Source: Cycas panzhihuaensis (taxonomy: Eukaryota; Cycadophyta). From it: a stretch of DNA of 64,000 bases. Positions 12,754 to 25,002 of this stretch are shown here, piece after piece. The position numbers were made by a program, and so were the translations under genes. Where the stretch lies: contig CM041465.1 in NCBI GenBank assembly GCA_023213395.1, forward strand, positions 209,753,741 through 209,817,740, written 5' to 3'. Under the pieces are notes generated by a model. The model made no database searches. It had not been told where the DNA came from and saw only the letters and a list, made by a program, of their open reading frames with translations. Numbering within the stretch: the stretch's first letter is position 1; the number at the start of each line of letters is the position of its first letter.

Positions 12754-12785
12754 AGATATTAAACTTAAATTTTAAATTCAAATAT
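12288..12785 (+). repeat. Family A 5' LTR, copy 3
   Basis: This is the left LTR of the complete family A element and aligns along its whole length with 16458-16485 plus 24097-24574. Shared blocks include 'tagatgatataaaggctc', 'gagaaattataggct', 'aaaaggagctc', 'aaactctaccttct' and 'ataaatctattatctctc'. It holds a short CA repeat (about 12342-12357) and a TA repeat (12714-12748). It ends right before TAGTATTAGAG (12786), a decayed primer site. Confidence 0.8.
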
Positions 12786-15700
12786 AGTATTAGAGTAAAT
12801 TTACATTTCTTACATAGTTATAAGCCATGTTATGAAAGATTTTGTGCAAGTATGAAGAAAGCCTATACGAGTTAATTTGATGAGTCAGTATGCCAATGAT
12901 AGAGCTAGTTTATGAGTCTATACAGATCTAATTATAAAGTGTATTTGATGAGCTAAAAATATATGTTAGTTATGCTAGTGACATGTGACTAAAATTTAAG
13001 GGCTAAATGAAGTTGAGAAAGATGAGCTAAAGATTTATATAAAGTGATGAAGTCACATACAGAGATGAACCCAGATAAAGTAATATATAGGAGATAAAAC
13101 AAGAATATTGATGGCATATTAATTCTTGAATTTACATGGACACATTTTAGCATGTTATTTCCACATATACATAGCATGCAAGTTTTTAAAATAAGTCCAC
13201 TAAATGAGATGAGGAAAGTAAATTATTGCCAGTTGAGATTGCCAATACAAATTGACCCCTTACAAACATGACTAAGGTTTTGTGAAATAGGTCACTTAAC
13301 CTCGCAACTAGCAAGCAATAAAGACCTAATATGCAAGATAGTATCCTATTAGTGAAATGCAATAAGCATGTACAATATGATAAGTGACAAAAATTAACAA
13401 GTATGAGGTATGAAAAATAGTATGATTGATAGTATTTGACAGTAAATTTAAGGTATGTGGCTTATGTTGAATTATGAAGAATATATTTGATGGCATTATG
13501 ATGAAACATGAAGCACTTAATTAAAAAGAAAAAATGTGAGGGTGTCATGAATGGTGTGATAAAAATATTAAGGGCATGATTATCTATTTTATGACAAAAA
13601 TATTACAAACATCTATTATTAGTAAGTAAATAATTATGATTAGGGATTGAAAGAATTTTAAAGGGGCATACTTGAAATAGTTAGTTTTATGGCATTAAAA
13701 TATAGCACATGATGACATACTAAGATACATAGGTATTATTTTATGAATATAAATATATTAGTGATCATAAATAGCCAGATTGTTTGCAAAAATAAAATAT
13801 TACAAATTAAAAAATCATAGACTATTAGTTTGTATATGTTTGGTATTCTCCTTCATATCAAAAGCAACCAAGTAGTCATGCATAGAAATATTTGTTAGAA
13901 TTAGAGATGGACTTTAAGAGAAATAATAAACCAATGCTTATAATCACACAATTTTAGATGACGAGCTCTACGCAGACTAGTCATCTTTTCTGAATGGATA
14001 AAATCCTCAACAAGTAATGTTTATAGTAAAATAGAATGCTTGATTTGGAATATGAAACACCCACTAAGCTAATCCAAATCACCCATTGATCAAAGTTGCT
14101 ACCATTACCAAAGCCTAGGAGAAATGATAAAATGTAGATTTGTAGTCATTTCACATATGTTATGATGCCTTTAATCTAACACATGGAAGTTGCCTGCTTG
14201 TAATAATTTCCATAATAATAATAAACTTATAGAGGTCACTTGATTCTTGCCTACAAAACCACACATACCAATGAATGGATGCCATAAAGAAAGTCCTCTA
14301 TTTGCCATTCATGGAAGCTATTATGCTAACTATGTTAGACCAAGCATGCCATAGAGATCACCAGATAGAACTACCCATAAAGAAGAGAGAAAATAGTCAT
14401 CACCATTGAAGTAACAAGTAACACGTAGTTTAGAGATAAATGCCATAATTTTCCACATCAAGAATCAATCCTAAGAGAAAGATCAAGCCACATAACCATA
14501 AAGATTATGCACACAAAATGCCTATAGATCATAACAACTATGAACGTAAAGATTGTCATACGTAGTGAAAAAATTATTTATAGTGAAAATTTATTATAGA
14601 AGGATTAGATATGTGGATTTTTTATAATCATAAAAAAATTTATAGTTGAAGTTATAAATTTAATTAAATTTAATAAACCTTTGAAAGTCATGGACCTAAA
14701 ATAATATAATGTAATTTTATTTTTTTTCCGCAAATGTAAAACTTGATTAAACTATTTTTATAAATTTTTAAATCTATAAAGCCCCCCTAAGTATTCAATA
14801 GATAGTCATATGGAGTCATCATATGATCAATGGTCCTAGATAAAAGGGACTAAACATATTAAAAATCACACACTTTTTTAGGACATGCTATTACTCTTTT
14901 GATCATAACTTTTCATTAGAGTATCCATTTTTTATCTTGTCAGTTGTGTTGAAAAGAGAATTTCGAGACGATCAAAATAAGTGGTTGTATAACATATTCT
15001 AAAGATTAGATATTAAAGGGTAAAGTTTGTCAAAATGATCATAACTTTATAAAAATTATATTTTATAATAAGTTTCAATTTTTTTTCATGTATTTTGATA
15101 TTTTCAAAGGCTCCTAATATGATGATAATAATATTTCTGATTGATGAAGAAAGAAAAATAAAATTTTATTTGAAAGTAAATAATTTAAGACCCATTTATG
15201 ATATTTGAAGTCTTATAATAGATAAAAATTTTATGAAGCAAGATATATTTATTAAGATATTGATGTGGGAATATTCTTGATTTACTGGACATGAAAATCC
15301 CCCTTAGAAAGTAATCATTTAGTTTAGTGGGTATACAATACTAATCAAATGATAGATCACTAGATTAATTGGACACCTATTTCATGAATGAATGATAATA
15401 AAACTTATTTAATGATGATGACACCACCTAATATCTTGATGAAGGGTTGGATTTGATTATTGGATGGAGAGATAAGTAATTATTTAGAATTCCATATATT
15501 TTATGAGATAAAGAGAAAATTCTCATATATTATTTACTTAGCATACCAAATTAGTTGTTGAGTCTATTTAGCTAATAGTTAGCTATTGAGGTTATCTAGT
15601 TGATAGTAAAAAAGTATTTATTAGTGAGAATATTGACTCATCATGTATGATAAGAGGCATGGGAATACATTATTTCTATTACCTTACTACAACTAACTTG

Positions 15701-16457
15701 TTTTAGCTAAGTAGTTCTATTTGTTCTCGGAATTAGTATGCTTGGATGATTGAATGTTAATATGATAAATGATTGCCCAAAAAAAATTGCAGAAGATGTG
15801 TGTAAAAGTACCAATGAAGGTAATATACAAGATATTTTCTCATACATAAGAAGTTAGATAATTGAAGTTACTCTTATACAACACATAGTTTGAGTTGTTA
15901 ATCTCATATACAAGAGGTGAGGGATTTTATACTACTCTTATTTACCGATGAACTGCATATAAGAACCACTTCCTATGGAACTAATAATCACAATAACTAG
16001 TTACCCATATATTGCAGTAGATAATTATTATTTTATATGGATATTAGTAATTATTTTTTGGTTGATTTGATGACTAGTTAATATATGTTATTTTGTAATA
16101 ACTTCACAAGTGAAGATATAATAATGTTTAAGAAAATACTTCATATATTAGTTGATCTTGATGTTGACAAATGGCATATTATATTTATAGGTTAGAGGTT
16201 TATAGTTGGTCACTGATTATTACAAATGACTATATACAAATTTTTTATAGGTTAATACTTATAAGAGATAATCATAATGGATGGTAAATTTATAAGTTAT
16301 AGGTGATGACACATGACACAATTATAGAGTAATATAGATATACATTTTAATATAGGTTACATAATCCAATAGATATAAATATATGAAGATAATAAAGACC
16401 AAGGTTATAAATAATTAAAGACTTAAAGATTTAAAGATATTAAACATTAAGAGGGAA
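12786..16457 (+). mobile_element. Family A interior, non-coding (LARD-like)
   Basis: This 3.7 kb interior lies between matching LTRs, starts with a primer-site remnant and ends with the purine-rich AAGAGGGA (16449-16456) just before the 3' LTR. I found no gag or pol motif and no frame over about 60 codons that aligns with anything. Its beginning matches 33681-34370 and its end matches 1-1022. I infer a non-autonomous element that depends on proteins from other elements. The 62-codon minus-strand frame at 12989-13177 has no support. The outer LTRs are clearly diverged from each other, so the element is old. Confidence 0.7.
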
Positions 16458-16485
16458 TATTAAAATATATGATATATTCACATAT
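16458..16485 (+). repeat. Family A 3' LTR, left piece before Copia1
   Basis: These 28 bases (TATTAAAATATATGATAT...) match the first bases of the 12288 LTR. The LTR resumes at 24097 after the Copia1 insertion. Bases 16481-16485 (CATAT) are one half of the Copia1 target duplication. Confidence 0.85.
16481..16485. repeat. Target site duplication of Copia1, left copy (CATAT)
   Basis: CATAT directly before the TG of the 5' LTR is repeated directly after the CA of the 3' LTR (24092-24096). A 5-bp duplication is standard for copia integrase. Confidence 0.9.
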
Positions 16486-16799
16486 TGAAAGAGGTTAATA
16501 TATCAAGGTCATTTGTGTAGACTAATTAAGTGACCTTAGGATATATATTATTAGCATTAGTTTCTTAGTGAAATTCACTTTATGTGTATTTAGATGTAAT
16601 TTTAGATTCATGTTATTAGGCGGGAATATCCTAACCCTAATACTTACCCTTAATAATAAAAAGGCGAAATTTTAAGTGGGGAGTAATTATTTATTCTTAC
16701 CTCCAAGCTTGCTCTCATATCTTGTTTCATCTCTTTTTCATTCTCTATTACTATTGTGTGCATGTGAGTGATTTATTCCCTAGATCCATCATTCTTTCA
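16486..16799 (+). repeat. Copia1 5' LTR
   Basis: 314 bp, TGAAAGAGG...TTCTTTCA. It aligns throughout with 23779-24091. Promoter and poly(A) signals are expected here, but no clear TATA box can be picked with confidence. Confidence 0.95.
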
Positions 16800-16801
16800 T
16801 A

Positions 16802-16814
16802 TGGTATTAAAGCT
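16802..16814 (+). promoter_or_regulatory. Copia1 primer-binding site
   Basis: TGGTATTAAAGCT starts two bases after the 5' LTR and differs at two positions from the TGGTATCAGAGC complement of the plant initiator-Met tRNA 3' end. It would prime minus-strand DNA synthesis. Confidence 0.85.
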
Positions 16815-18849
16815 AGAAGGGGATCTATTCACTCCATTCCACTTGCAGAGAGTTATTTTTTCTCTCCTTCACCTTTAATGTGAAGTATTGAGAGTGCACT
16901 CATCATTTAAAAAAAAAATTGAGAGCTTAAAATTATATTACTTTGTATGTTATTACTTTCTATATGTGTGTAGAATTTTAAAAGTAGAAAATATAGGTTT
17001 TTGAAGCTGTTTAGTTGCCAGAATATTCTTGGAAGCATTAAAGGCCTATAATTTTATGAAAATTTTGATCATCTAAGATTTTAATAAAATTTAGTATGTA
17101 GGGTTACCTTAACTAGAGGATCGTTTTTATCTTCTAGAGTAACTTTATATTTAGCCTACAATAGTAAGTTTTAGTTGAGATAAAAGGTTAAAATTTATAG
17201 ATAAGTGACTTAAAGCACTTTTCCTAATGAAACCCTTTAATTATAAGTTGAAAATTTGAAAGGTTTTTTAAGGGATCTAGTAGACTTATGTCTTAATATC
17301 ATTTTAAGATAAATCTCATCAAATTTTATCCATTAGTTAGTGACATCTATGCAGTTTTCTTATGAATGCTAAATTTGCCTACTCAACCCCACAAAAGACA
17401 TTGTGAGGGTATTTCATGTAGTCTTTTGGCTGATTTTGGAGATGGTATAGAAGGAAAAGTTGATTCATATGTTAAGATATAACTTTTGACATATTGAAGT
17501 TCAGATTCTGAGATAGTGGATCAGGTAGGATTATGTTTTTGTGCTTTTTTTGGGTGATTTTTTTTTATGCCTTTTCAAAAATCTGACTTTACTACTCTAT
17601 CAAAAATGATATTCTAAACACTTTTTTCTTCTATCATAAATTTAAATTTTATTATTTAGGCCTTCATATTTATAATTTTTAGAAACTTTTACCCATTTAT
17701 CATTATTTGTAAATTTTGTGAAAAAATCATAAAATAGGGCAAAATAACATGCATCTAGATTTAGAAAAATCAGTATTTTAGTGGCAAGTTGATCAACTTT
17801 TAAGATCATTATGGATTTTATATTAAAACTTCTAAAAATATATTTAGAAACATTGTATTAAAATAAGGGAAACCTTGGATTGGAAGCAACATCTAGTTCC
17901 CCTGCTAAATCTAGCATGTTTTTTCTATTTGTACACATAGCATAAAGCATCACATAAAGTAACAACAATAATAAAATAAGAACAAAAATTAAGTAAGCAC
18001 ATTTGACAACTTTCCATTTCAGTTTTTAGTTATTTAGAAATAACTTACATTATTCCTAAAAAGAATCTCATCTGTAGCATTTATATCCCCAGTTCTTAAC
18101 TTGTGCACATACTTGCCTTGGTTGAAATAGATCATGGTTGGCTAAAGTTTGGGCCTTAAGGGAGGTATGAGTTTTATATTAGGTCTGGTCTTAACCAGAA
18201 TAATAGTGGAGGGATAGTTTAGCTATACCTACAACCTTTAATTAGGGATAATCCTAATAGTCACCCAAAAAAACTAAAAACCTTAATGTAAGATTAAAAT
18301 TAACCCAATCCAATATCTATTATAGTCATAGGATATGCACGTATTATTTGACTCTTCAGAGGAGGTATATAACTACTCATTGGTGAATTGGATGAGGACT
18401 AGGAGTATATGGGCTCCACTATGACTTGGATTTCATCATCAAGCATAGGTGCGGGTATCACAAGTGAAGGCCCTAATCGTATACTAGAAACCTTAGGCAT
18501 CAAAACCTCACTTATATTTAGACATAAGTTAGAGGTTAGTGGCATGACACATCACCACTCTTTTCCAGCTCTATATTAGGCCTCATTCTTGCATTATTGC
18601 TTATACTCATTTTTCATAGTTATTGAAAAATACTTAATCATTACTTGCTTCTCATCATAGCATTCATTTCTACATCCTTGTTGTACCAGGTGTACTAGCC
18701 ACACGTGTCAGTGGCACATACTTCTATCGTCTCTTCTACTTCTTCATCATCACCATATCATCTTAATTCAAGCAGAATGTTAATTGTATATTGAAAGGCA
18801 AAGAAAATTAGGATTTGTAGTACACTAGTGTTAAAAAAGTATAAAGGCC
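16815..18849 (+). other. Copia1 leader, non-coding
   Basis: About 2 kb between the primer site and the first recognisable gag sequence. It is AT-rich and has no coding frame or internal repeat that I can identify. The long leader may hold packaging signals, as in other copia elements, but nothing in the sequence proves it. Confidence 0.5.
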
Positions 18850-19900
18850 TTTGGAGATCTTACTTATAACCTTCACCCATCATACTTGCAACATCTACAA
18901 CACCTGCTTCTAGTGGATTTGTACCAATAGCTCCTATAGATGCTACAACCAAACTATAATGGGTGATAAATGATGAAAAGATTCATGCAAGAATTCTATT
19001 GGTTACTAATCACTCCTTATATAACTTGATTAATGAAGAGTAACATGATATAGCCTGGAAGGTCCTTGAAGTTCTTAAGAAGAACTTTGATACCAAGTCA
19101 GATTTAGAATTTGTTCATCTTGTTCTAAAAATCAATAAATTAAAAATACAGAAGGGACGAGATCATGATACAATAAATCTCCTTTGACTAATAAAATAGG
19201 TAATTGAGAAAGATTTTAAGACCCAATGTATCACTTGGGTATTCTTGATCCAATCATATCTACATGTCCCTGATTATAAAAACTAACTTAGAAATCTTTA
19301 ATCTAGTGGAATATTGAAGGCACTCAACTTTAAAGTACTTATCGAAAAGTTCATAGAATTTGACAAGACCTTTGATACCGACTTTATAGTCTCTTAACCT
19401 CTTCCAGATGTAGCCTTTATGGTGGAAGAAAAGTTTTCTATATAAAAAATCAAGGTCCCTCTCATGGCAGAGGAAATAACCAAGTAAGAGAAGGAGGAAG
19501 AAATATAGGAAATCATCCACAAGGTCAACCAAACCCTCAGTCATAACCTTAATAGTCTTAAGGCTAAGGGTTACCTCAACAAAGAGCAAGATAGTCTGGC
19601 TAAACTAGTACCTCTTTAAGGACTAGCAATCAAACTATTATGTGTGATTAGTATAACTGTAAATGACACTTGGCAAAAGACTGCAGAATTGCCACTTATA
19701 AGTTGGCCAAGTTGTAACTAAAACATGGAGGTCACAATGTTGAAGAAACTTGTGAAGAATCCTTTAGTGGTGTAGGTTTTATGCAGGTACATTTTTAAAG
19801 AATTAAGGGATCTTCAACATCAAATAGTATTGACCAACCAAAGAGATACTTTGAAGCTCGATGTGGATATATCACTTGTGAATTCCCTTAACTAATGCCA
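18850..19900 (+). pseudogene. gag: Copia1 gag remnant
   Basis: Gag builds the cytoplasmic particle that packages the element's RNA. A continuous copia-gag-like reading runs from about 18960 (NDEKIHARILLVTNHSLYNL) through AWKVLEVLKKNFDTKSDLEF to a conserved-looking VPDYKN block near 19270. This follows the usual UBN2/gag layout: an AW-L-FD segment, a linker, then a short-helix region. Stops occur about every 30-60 codons, several where Gln or Trp would be expected. No clean zinc knuckle was found, and the exact start is unknown. The 109-codon minus-strand frame at 19260-19589 is a shadow. Confidence 0.7.
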
Positions 19901-19945
19901 AGCCCTATTGGAATCACAAATAGTATGGCTTCAATCGATGGATAG

Positions 19946-22900
19946 TGGATCATGGACATAGGAGCAACTCAATATATGACGTGTAATTATAGCCTATATC
20001 AAACATTTGACTCAAATATTTAAGGAGTTATTTACATGGCTAATAAATCACAATAATTTATTGAAAGAATTAGTAACATTCGCATGAAACTCCCAGGCTT
20101 AAGAGATTTTACATTGCTTGATGTCTTATACATACCTAATCTTAAACAAAATCTGCTCTCCTTATCCACACTTGTCTCTTGTGGATTTAATCTAAGGGTA
20201 ATCGTAAATAACCAGACTCTTCAGGTTATTCACCCTCCAACTAATTAAGTGGTCTTGACCAGACATCTCTCTAGTAAACTCTTTCTACTAAATGGCTCTC
20301 CATCTTCTGAAGCCCACTGTGCCCAGAGCCCTTGCACCGATGAAGAATTTACATTTAATTCCATCTTGATCCATCCAATGTTGTCACTAGAAGCTCTTTG
20401 GCATAATTGCATGGGCCATGTTTACATTGATAGACTTAGATATCTTTGTAACACTCTTCTAAATCTTCCAAAGTTCTCCTCTAAGCCCTTTAAATGTGAA
20501 GCTTATATCATTGCCAAATCTCATCAATAACCCTCTCCTAAAAGTCAGTGGAAATTGAGCCATCCATTATAATTGGTACACTTTGATCTATGCAGACCAA
20601 TGCCCATTCCTTCACTGAAGGGCAAGTTATATTACATCTCTTTCATTGATGATTTTACTAGAAAAGTATAGGTAGCTTTTCTATATAAGAAAGATGAAGC
20701 CTTTCATATATTTAAAGAATTCAAAGCCTACACTAAAAAAGATTTAGGTTATCAACTCAAATGTCTTTGAACTAATAATGGTGGTGAATATACCTCATAT
20801 GAGTTTGAAAGTTATCTTCGAGATAATGGCATCAAGTATTAAACAATAGTAGTAGGTACCCCACAACAAAATAGAGTTGTCGAGTATATGAACAAGATAA
20901 TCTTAAACATGGCTCATGCTATGTTAGTATATAAAAATGTACCTGCCTACTTATGGGCTAAAGCCAGTTAGACAACTATTTATTGTATCAATGCTATTAG
21001 CCCATCAAAGGAACGACAATCACCTAATGAAAAGTGGTTAGGATAAGCCCCCATTCACTATTTCAAAAATTTTGGCTCTACATACTATGCCCACATTCTA
21101 GATGTAGATCAAAATAAACTCCAGCCAAGGGCACTTAGAGGTATCTTTGTTAGATACCCTATGGATAAGGAAGGGTATAAGGTCTTTATACCTTTACAAC
21201 GAAAATTTGTCGTTATCAGAGATGTCATTTTTATTGAGACAGAGGATTAATTTGTTAGACTAGACTTTAAAATACCCTCATGACACTATAATGATATTAT
21301 CAAGTATGATATTTAGATTCTGAAATTTGGGGGGGAGGGAGGGGACAGACATAAATTACTCCAAATATTGGAAGCTGATAATAGAGCCTTGAAGGATACA
21401 AGTTGTGACTCTTAACTGATGAGTACACATCCAACACCATCTTTTGGAGATAGTAGAATTAACAAAGGCAAAGCCCTTAAAGAAGAATCATCCTCTCCAC
21501 CTTTAGTTGATAAAGATAAAACAGTGGTAGAAGGACCATCTTCCTTGGGTCTGTCAACATCCTCCTTATAAAATAATCATTTTAATAGATAAGATGAGAA
21601 CTAAGAAGTTGAGAAAATGAGGACCTTATTCTTAACTCGAGGATCTTATGAAGCTGGCCAGATCAATAAGGACATATGACTAGATGAGGTGGGCAAAATT
21701 GGCACTCAAAGTATCCATAGAGTAAGGATGTAGAAATCATTATATACTGAGCTTGAACTGACAGAACTACACCTTACTCTTAATGAAGATCCCCTAATAT
21801 ACTAAGAAGCTATAAAGCATACAACTTGGAGAAATGCCATGAACGAAGAGTACCAATCTCTTATTAAGAACAGTACATAGGAGCTCATTGATCTACCACT
21901 TGGTAGAAAGGTAGTTCAAAATAAATGGATGTTCAAAAACAAATATAGATTAGATCGTACCCTTGAAGAACATAATGTGAGGTTGATAGCTAAAGGATTC
22001 ATACAAAGAGAAGGTATTAAGTACACTAAAGTTTTTGCACCTATAACTAAGTGGCCTATAATTAGAACTCTTGTGGTCTTGGCTACTCAGTAGGGTTGGA
22101 AAATCCACTCGCTTAATATTAAGACTACATTTCTCAATGGAGATCTTGAAGAAGAAATTTACATGGCTTAACTAGAAGGATATGAGATCGAAGGTTAAAA
22201 GCATAAGGTTTACATGTTCAAAAAGTCCTTGTATGGCCTTAAATACGCCCCTCGTGCTTTGTTTGCCAAGTTGTCTGAAAGAATGAGGTAACTTGGATAC
22301 AAGGTTTATAAGTACCAAGATATTGATGTAATATTATTCATCAAGTGCCAAAAGGATAAAGTCACTTATCTCATAATCTTTGTAAATGATATGTTAATAA
22401 CGGGTAATAGTAAACAGGCAATAAGCCAGCTGAAAAAGGGCCTTAGAAAAATGTTCAAATTGTCTGACCTTAGTTTGATGAAATATTTCTTGGGAATTGA
22501 AGTAACATAAAATAATGGAAAAAATTTCCTCTCCCAAGAAAAATACATCAATGATCTTCTAATCAAATTTTAGTTAGAAGATACACGACTAGTGGTTTTA
22601 TCTATGGACCCTAATACCAAACTTTCAGCTGATGGTGACACTAGAGAGGCAGACATAACACTCTACAGGAAACTTGTAGGTAGTCTCATCTACACTACTA
22701 ATACAAGGCTAGATATTACACATTCTGTTGGTATTCTTGCTCGTTATATGATAAATCTTAAGCAAAATCATTAGCAAGCAACAATGCGAGTGTTGAGGTA
22801 CCTTAAGACAACCAATAAATATGGTTTATTATATGAACCTAATTCAGACTTCAAGATTTCTGTATACATAGACTCATACTTTACAAGAGATTAAGATACA

Positions 22901-23332
22901 AGAAGATCTATGTCTAGGTATATAACATTTCTTGGAATAACACCAATATCATAAAGATCCAGACAACAGAAGATAGTTACTAATTCAACTACTGAAGCTA
23001 AATACATTGCTACTTTTGAGACCAATAAGGAGGTGATATGGCTTAGAAAATTATTGGAAACATTGAATATCACCCAAACAAGTCTTACCAGCCTTTGTGT
23101 AGATAATCAATAAGTAATCCACATGGCAAAAAATCTTATATTTCATGATTGTACCAAATGCATAAGTATGAAAGTCCATAGGATTAGAGAACTTGTTAAT
23201 GATGGCACAATTCAACTAGAATACTGCCCCACAATAGAACAAGTGGCCGATATCTTCACCAAATCACTGGAAAATATGAAGTTTAAATAATTCTGAAGGC
23301 ATCTCGGCCTTAGAGTCTCCATCTTCGACTGA
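19946..23332 (+). pseudogene. pol: Copia1 pol: protease-integrase-RT-RNase H
   Basis: Pol encodes the enzymes for particle maturation, integration and reverse transcription. Protease starts at 19946 with WIMDIGATQYMT (family motif D-S/T-G-A). GAG-pre-integrase has LWHNCMGH near 20397. The integrase core reads HFDLC near 20580, then TNNGGEY (20771-20791, normally T-D-N, so a catalytic Asp is replaced by Asn), and VEYMN with the Glu at 20882-20884. Reverse transcriptase has FLNGDLEEEIYM near 22135 and FVNDM near 22380 (normally YVDD). RNase H ends with EQVADIFTKSLE near 23240. Protease through RNase H shares a single frame ending at TGA 23330-23332, with about thirty in-frame stops and no net frameshift. 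It is dead but remarkably collinear. Confidence 0.9.
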
Positions 23333-23767
23333 TCAAAGAATATGGCAACGTGATTATCATACTATATTCTCTTTTTCAAAATCCCTTATGGGCACAAAAG
23401 AACAAGAGTAAGTCTCTGCTCTATCCTATGTTTGAAAACTCTATATGGGTACAGAAGGATAAGGGTTGTACTAGTTTTAAAAAATCAGAACCTACAAAAA
23501 CCTAAAAGGGCATAGGGAATGACCAAATGGTACATGAAGACTCAGTAGATTAAGATACATATTTAAGCTGCTTAGTTATTAGGCTACATCAAAGAGCCAC
23601 CTTAACCATTTTGATTTATAAAGGGGCTATAGATCTTAAAAAGTTCATGGGTTTTTATTCCTCATGTGCGTTTTTCCACAAAAGTATCATTTAAAATTTT
23701 AATATAATAATGAGGCTTAAATGAAAACCTCATGTAATAGATTTTCTCAAAATGACCTTCCACCATT

Positions 23768-23778
23768 AAGGAGGGGAT
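23768..23778 (+). promoter_or_regulatory. Copia1 polypurine tract
   Basis: AAGGAGGGGAT lies directly before the TG of the 3' LTR, where plus-strand DNA synthesis starts. Confidence 0.9.
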
Positions 23779-24091
23779 TGAAAGAGGTTAATGTATCAAG
23801 GTTATTTATGTAGATTAATTAAGTGACCTTAGGATATATATTATTAGCATTATTCTCTTAGTGAAATGCACTTTATGTGCATTTAGATGTAATTTCGGAT
23901 TCATGTCATTAGGCGGGAAAATCCTAACCCTAATGGTCACCCTCAATAATAAAAGGTAAAATCTCAAGGAGGGAGTCATTATTCATTCTCACCTCTAAGC
24001 TTGCTCTCATATCTTGTTTCATCTCTTTTTTATTCTCCATTTCCATTATGTATATGTGAGTGATTTATTCCCTATATCCATCCTTCCTTCA
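23779..24091 (+). repeat. Copia1 3' LTR
   Basis: 313 bp, TGAAAGAGG...CCTTCCTTCA, followed by CATAT (24092-24096), which repeats the five bases before the 5' LTR. Confidence 0.95.
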
Positions 24092-24096
24092 CATAT
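24092..24096. repeat. Target site duplication of Copia1, right copy (CATAT)
   Basis: Repeats 16481-16485 exactly. Sequence resumes here in the interrupted family A LTR. Confidence 0.9.
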
Positions 24097-24574
24097 GTAA
24101 TGTTTAATATTAATATTGTATATACATACATAAAATCTCATCAATCAGATATATTAAAAGATATGATATACATACATATGCATGTTAATATACTATTAGA
24201 TGATGTAAAGACTCTAGAGAAATTATAGGCTATTTATGAAATGACTATTGATATAAATATATACACACCACTTGAGAACTTGAGGAAGGTCTATGACTAA
24301 GAGATATATTCATTCTAATATTTAAAAGGAGCTCTAAACTCTACCTTCTCTCATGGTTTTTTCCACATTAGATTTTCTATATATAAATCTATTATCTCTC
24401 TTATGGTAAATGCTTATTATATATTTGATCTATTATGACTTTATGATTCATATTCATTACTTTATATTTATACATTCCTTATGAGATAATTTTCTATTAC
24501 ATATGTATGCTATATTTCTAGTGTTTATACTCATTACATTATAATATAATATCAAACTTAAATTCTAAATTCTA
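24097..24574 (+). repeat. Family A 3' LTR, right piece after Copia1
   Basis: It continues the LTR begun at 16458 and aligns to the end with the 12288 copy: 'ggagctctaaactctacc', 'ataaatctattatctctc', 'atcaaacttaaattctaa'. It ends right before TGGTATCATAGC, a primer-site-like sequence that should not follow a terminal 3' LTR. Confidence 0.85.
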
Positions 24575-24720
24575 ATATGGTATCATAGCAAATTTATATT
24601 TCTAATAAATCATACATTAAATGAATTATATATATAATCCTTATAATATGATTGTTTCATTATACTTCATTGATATACTTCTTCTGTATAAATGAATATA
24701 TTCTTAATATAATTAGAAAA
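24575..24720 (+). other. Primer-site-like sequence and short AT-rich spacer
   Basis: TGGTATCATAGC plus about 12 further bases match the start of the family A interior (12786). Similarity then ends. The rest is AT-rich and stops at the left end of Copia2. Its continuation right of Copia2 (33660-33680) leads into another family A primer site, so this may be a decayed second LTR end. Confidence 0.4.
24716..24720. repeat. Possible target duplication of Copia2, left copy
   Basis: GAAAA here and GAGAA (33660-33664) right of Copia2 differ by one base, consistent with an aged 5-bp target duplication. Confidence 0.5.
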
Positions 24721-24774
24721 TGTTAGATATGTTAAAAAGTTTACAAATATTACATGGGTATAAGCATTACTGTG
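24721..24774 (+). repeat. Copia2 5' LTR, left piece
   Basis: TGTTAGATATGTT...ACATGGGTATAAGCATTAC matches the first 50 bases of the 3' LTR at 33273. Insert X then interrupts it; TACTG (24770-24774) is duplicated on the far side of X. Confidence 0.85.
24770..24774. repeat. Target site duplication of insert X, left copy (TACTG)
   Basis: TACTG immediately precedes the TGTTGGA end of X and is repeated immediately after its ...CCAACA end (28843-28847). Confidence 0.75.
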
Positions 24775-25002
24775 TTGGAAATCAACCTGCACAAGATAAT
24801 ATTCGCAAACAGAACAAACAGAACCAAACGCATCTCCACAGGATCGAAGGGTACCCTTAAGGTACCTCCATTGTATTAAGAAAATATCCTTACAACAATA
24901 TCATATGATACACAATATTGCGTATTTATAATACAAGTCATGTTGGAAGAGTAGGACCCACTTGCATGTGGGATAAATCAAATGTACATTAATATTCTAA
25001 CA
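24775..25002 (-). repeat. Left-end LTR of insert X
   Basis: On the minus strand it starts TGTTAGAATATTAATG right after a polypurine tract and ends GATTTCCAACA, 228 bp. A TATAAATA box lies at 24923-24930 (minus strand). TG...CA ends, TATA box and adjoining polypurine tract mark a 3' LTR. No second copy was found in the window. Confidence 0.75.

Larger units (their letters stand above)
16486..24091 (+). mobile_element. Copia1, complete Ty1/copia element
   Basis: This 7.6 kb element has both LTRs, a primer site, a long leader, gag, protease, integrase, reverse transcriptase, RNase H, a polypurine tract and a perfect 5-bp target duplication. Integrase before reverse transcriptase is the copia order. 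I count about 36 mismatches between the 313-314 bp LTRs (roughly 11-12 percent), mostly transitions, so the insertion is old. It is nested in the 3' LTR of a family A element and therefore younger than it. Confidence 0.95.

Noticed and set aside
19946-23332. Reassigned TAA/TAG codons (Gln) in this organism
   Set aside because: CAA/CAG are used at conserved Gln positions in the same frame, stops also replace Trp and Arg, other elements show frameshifts, and the intact 325-codon frame uses normal Gln codons. Deamination explains the pattern.
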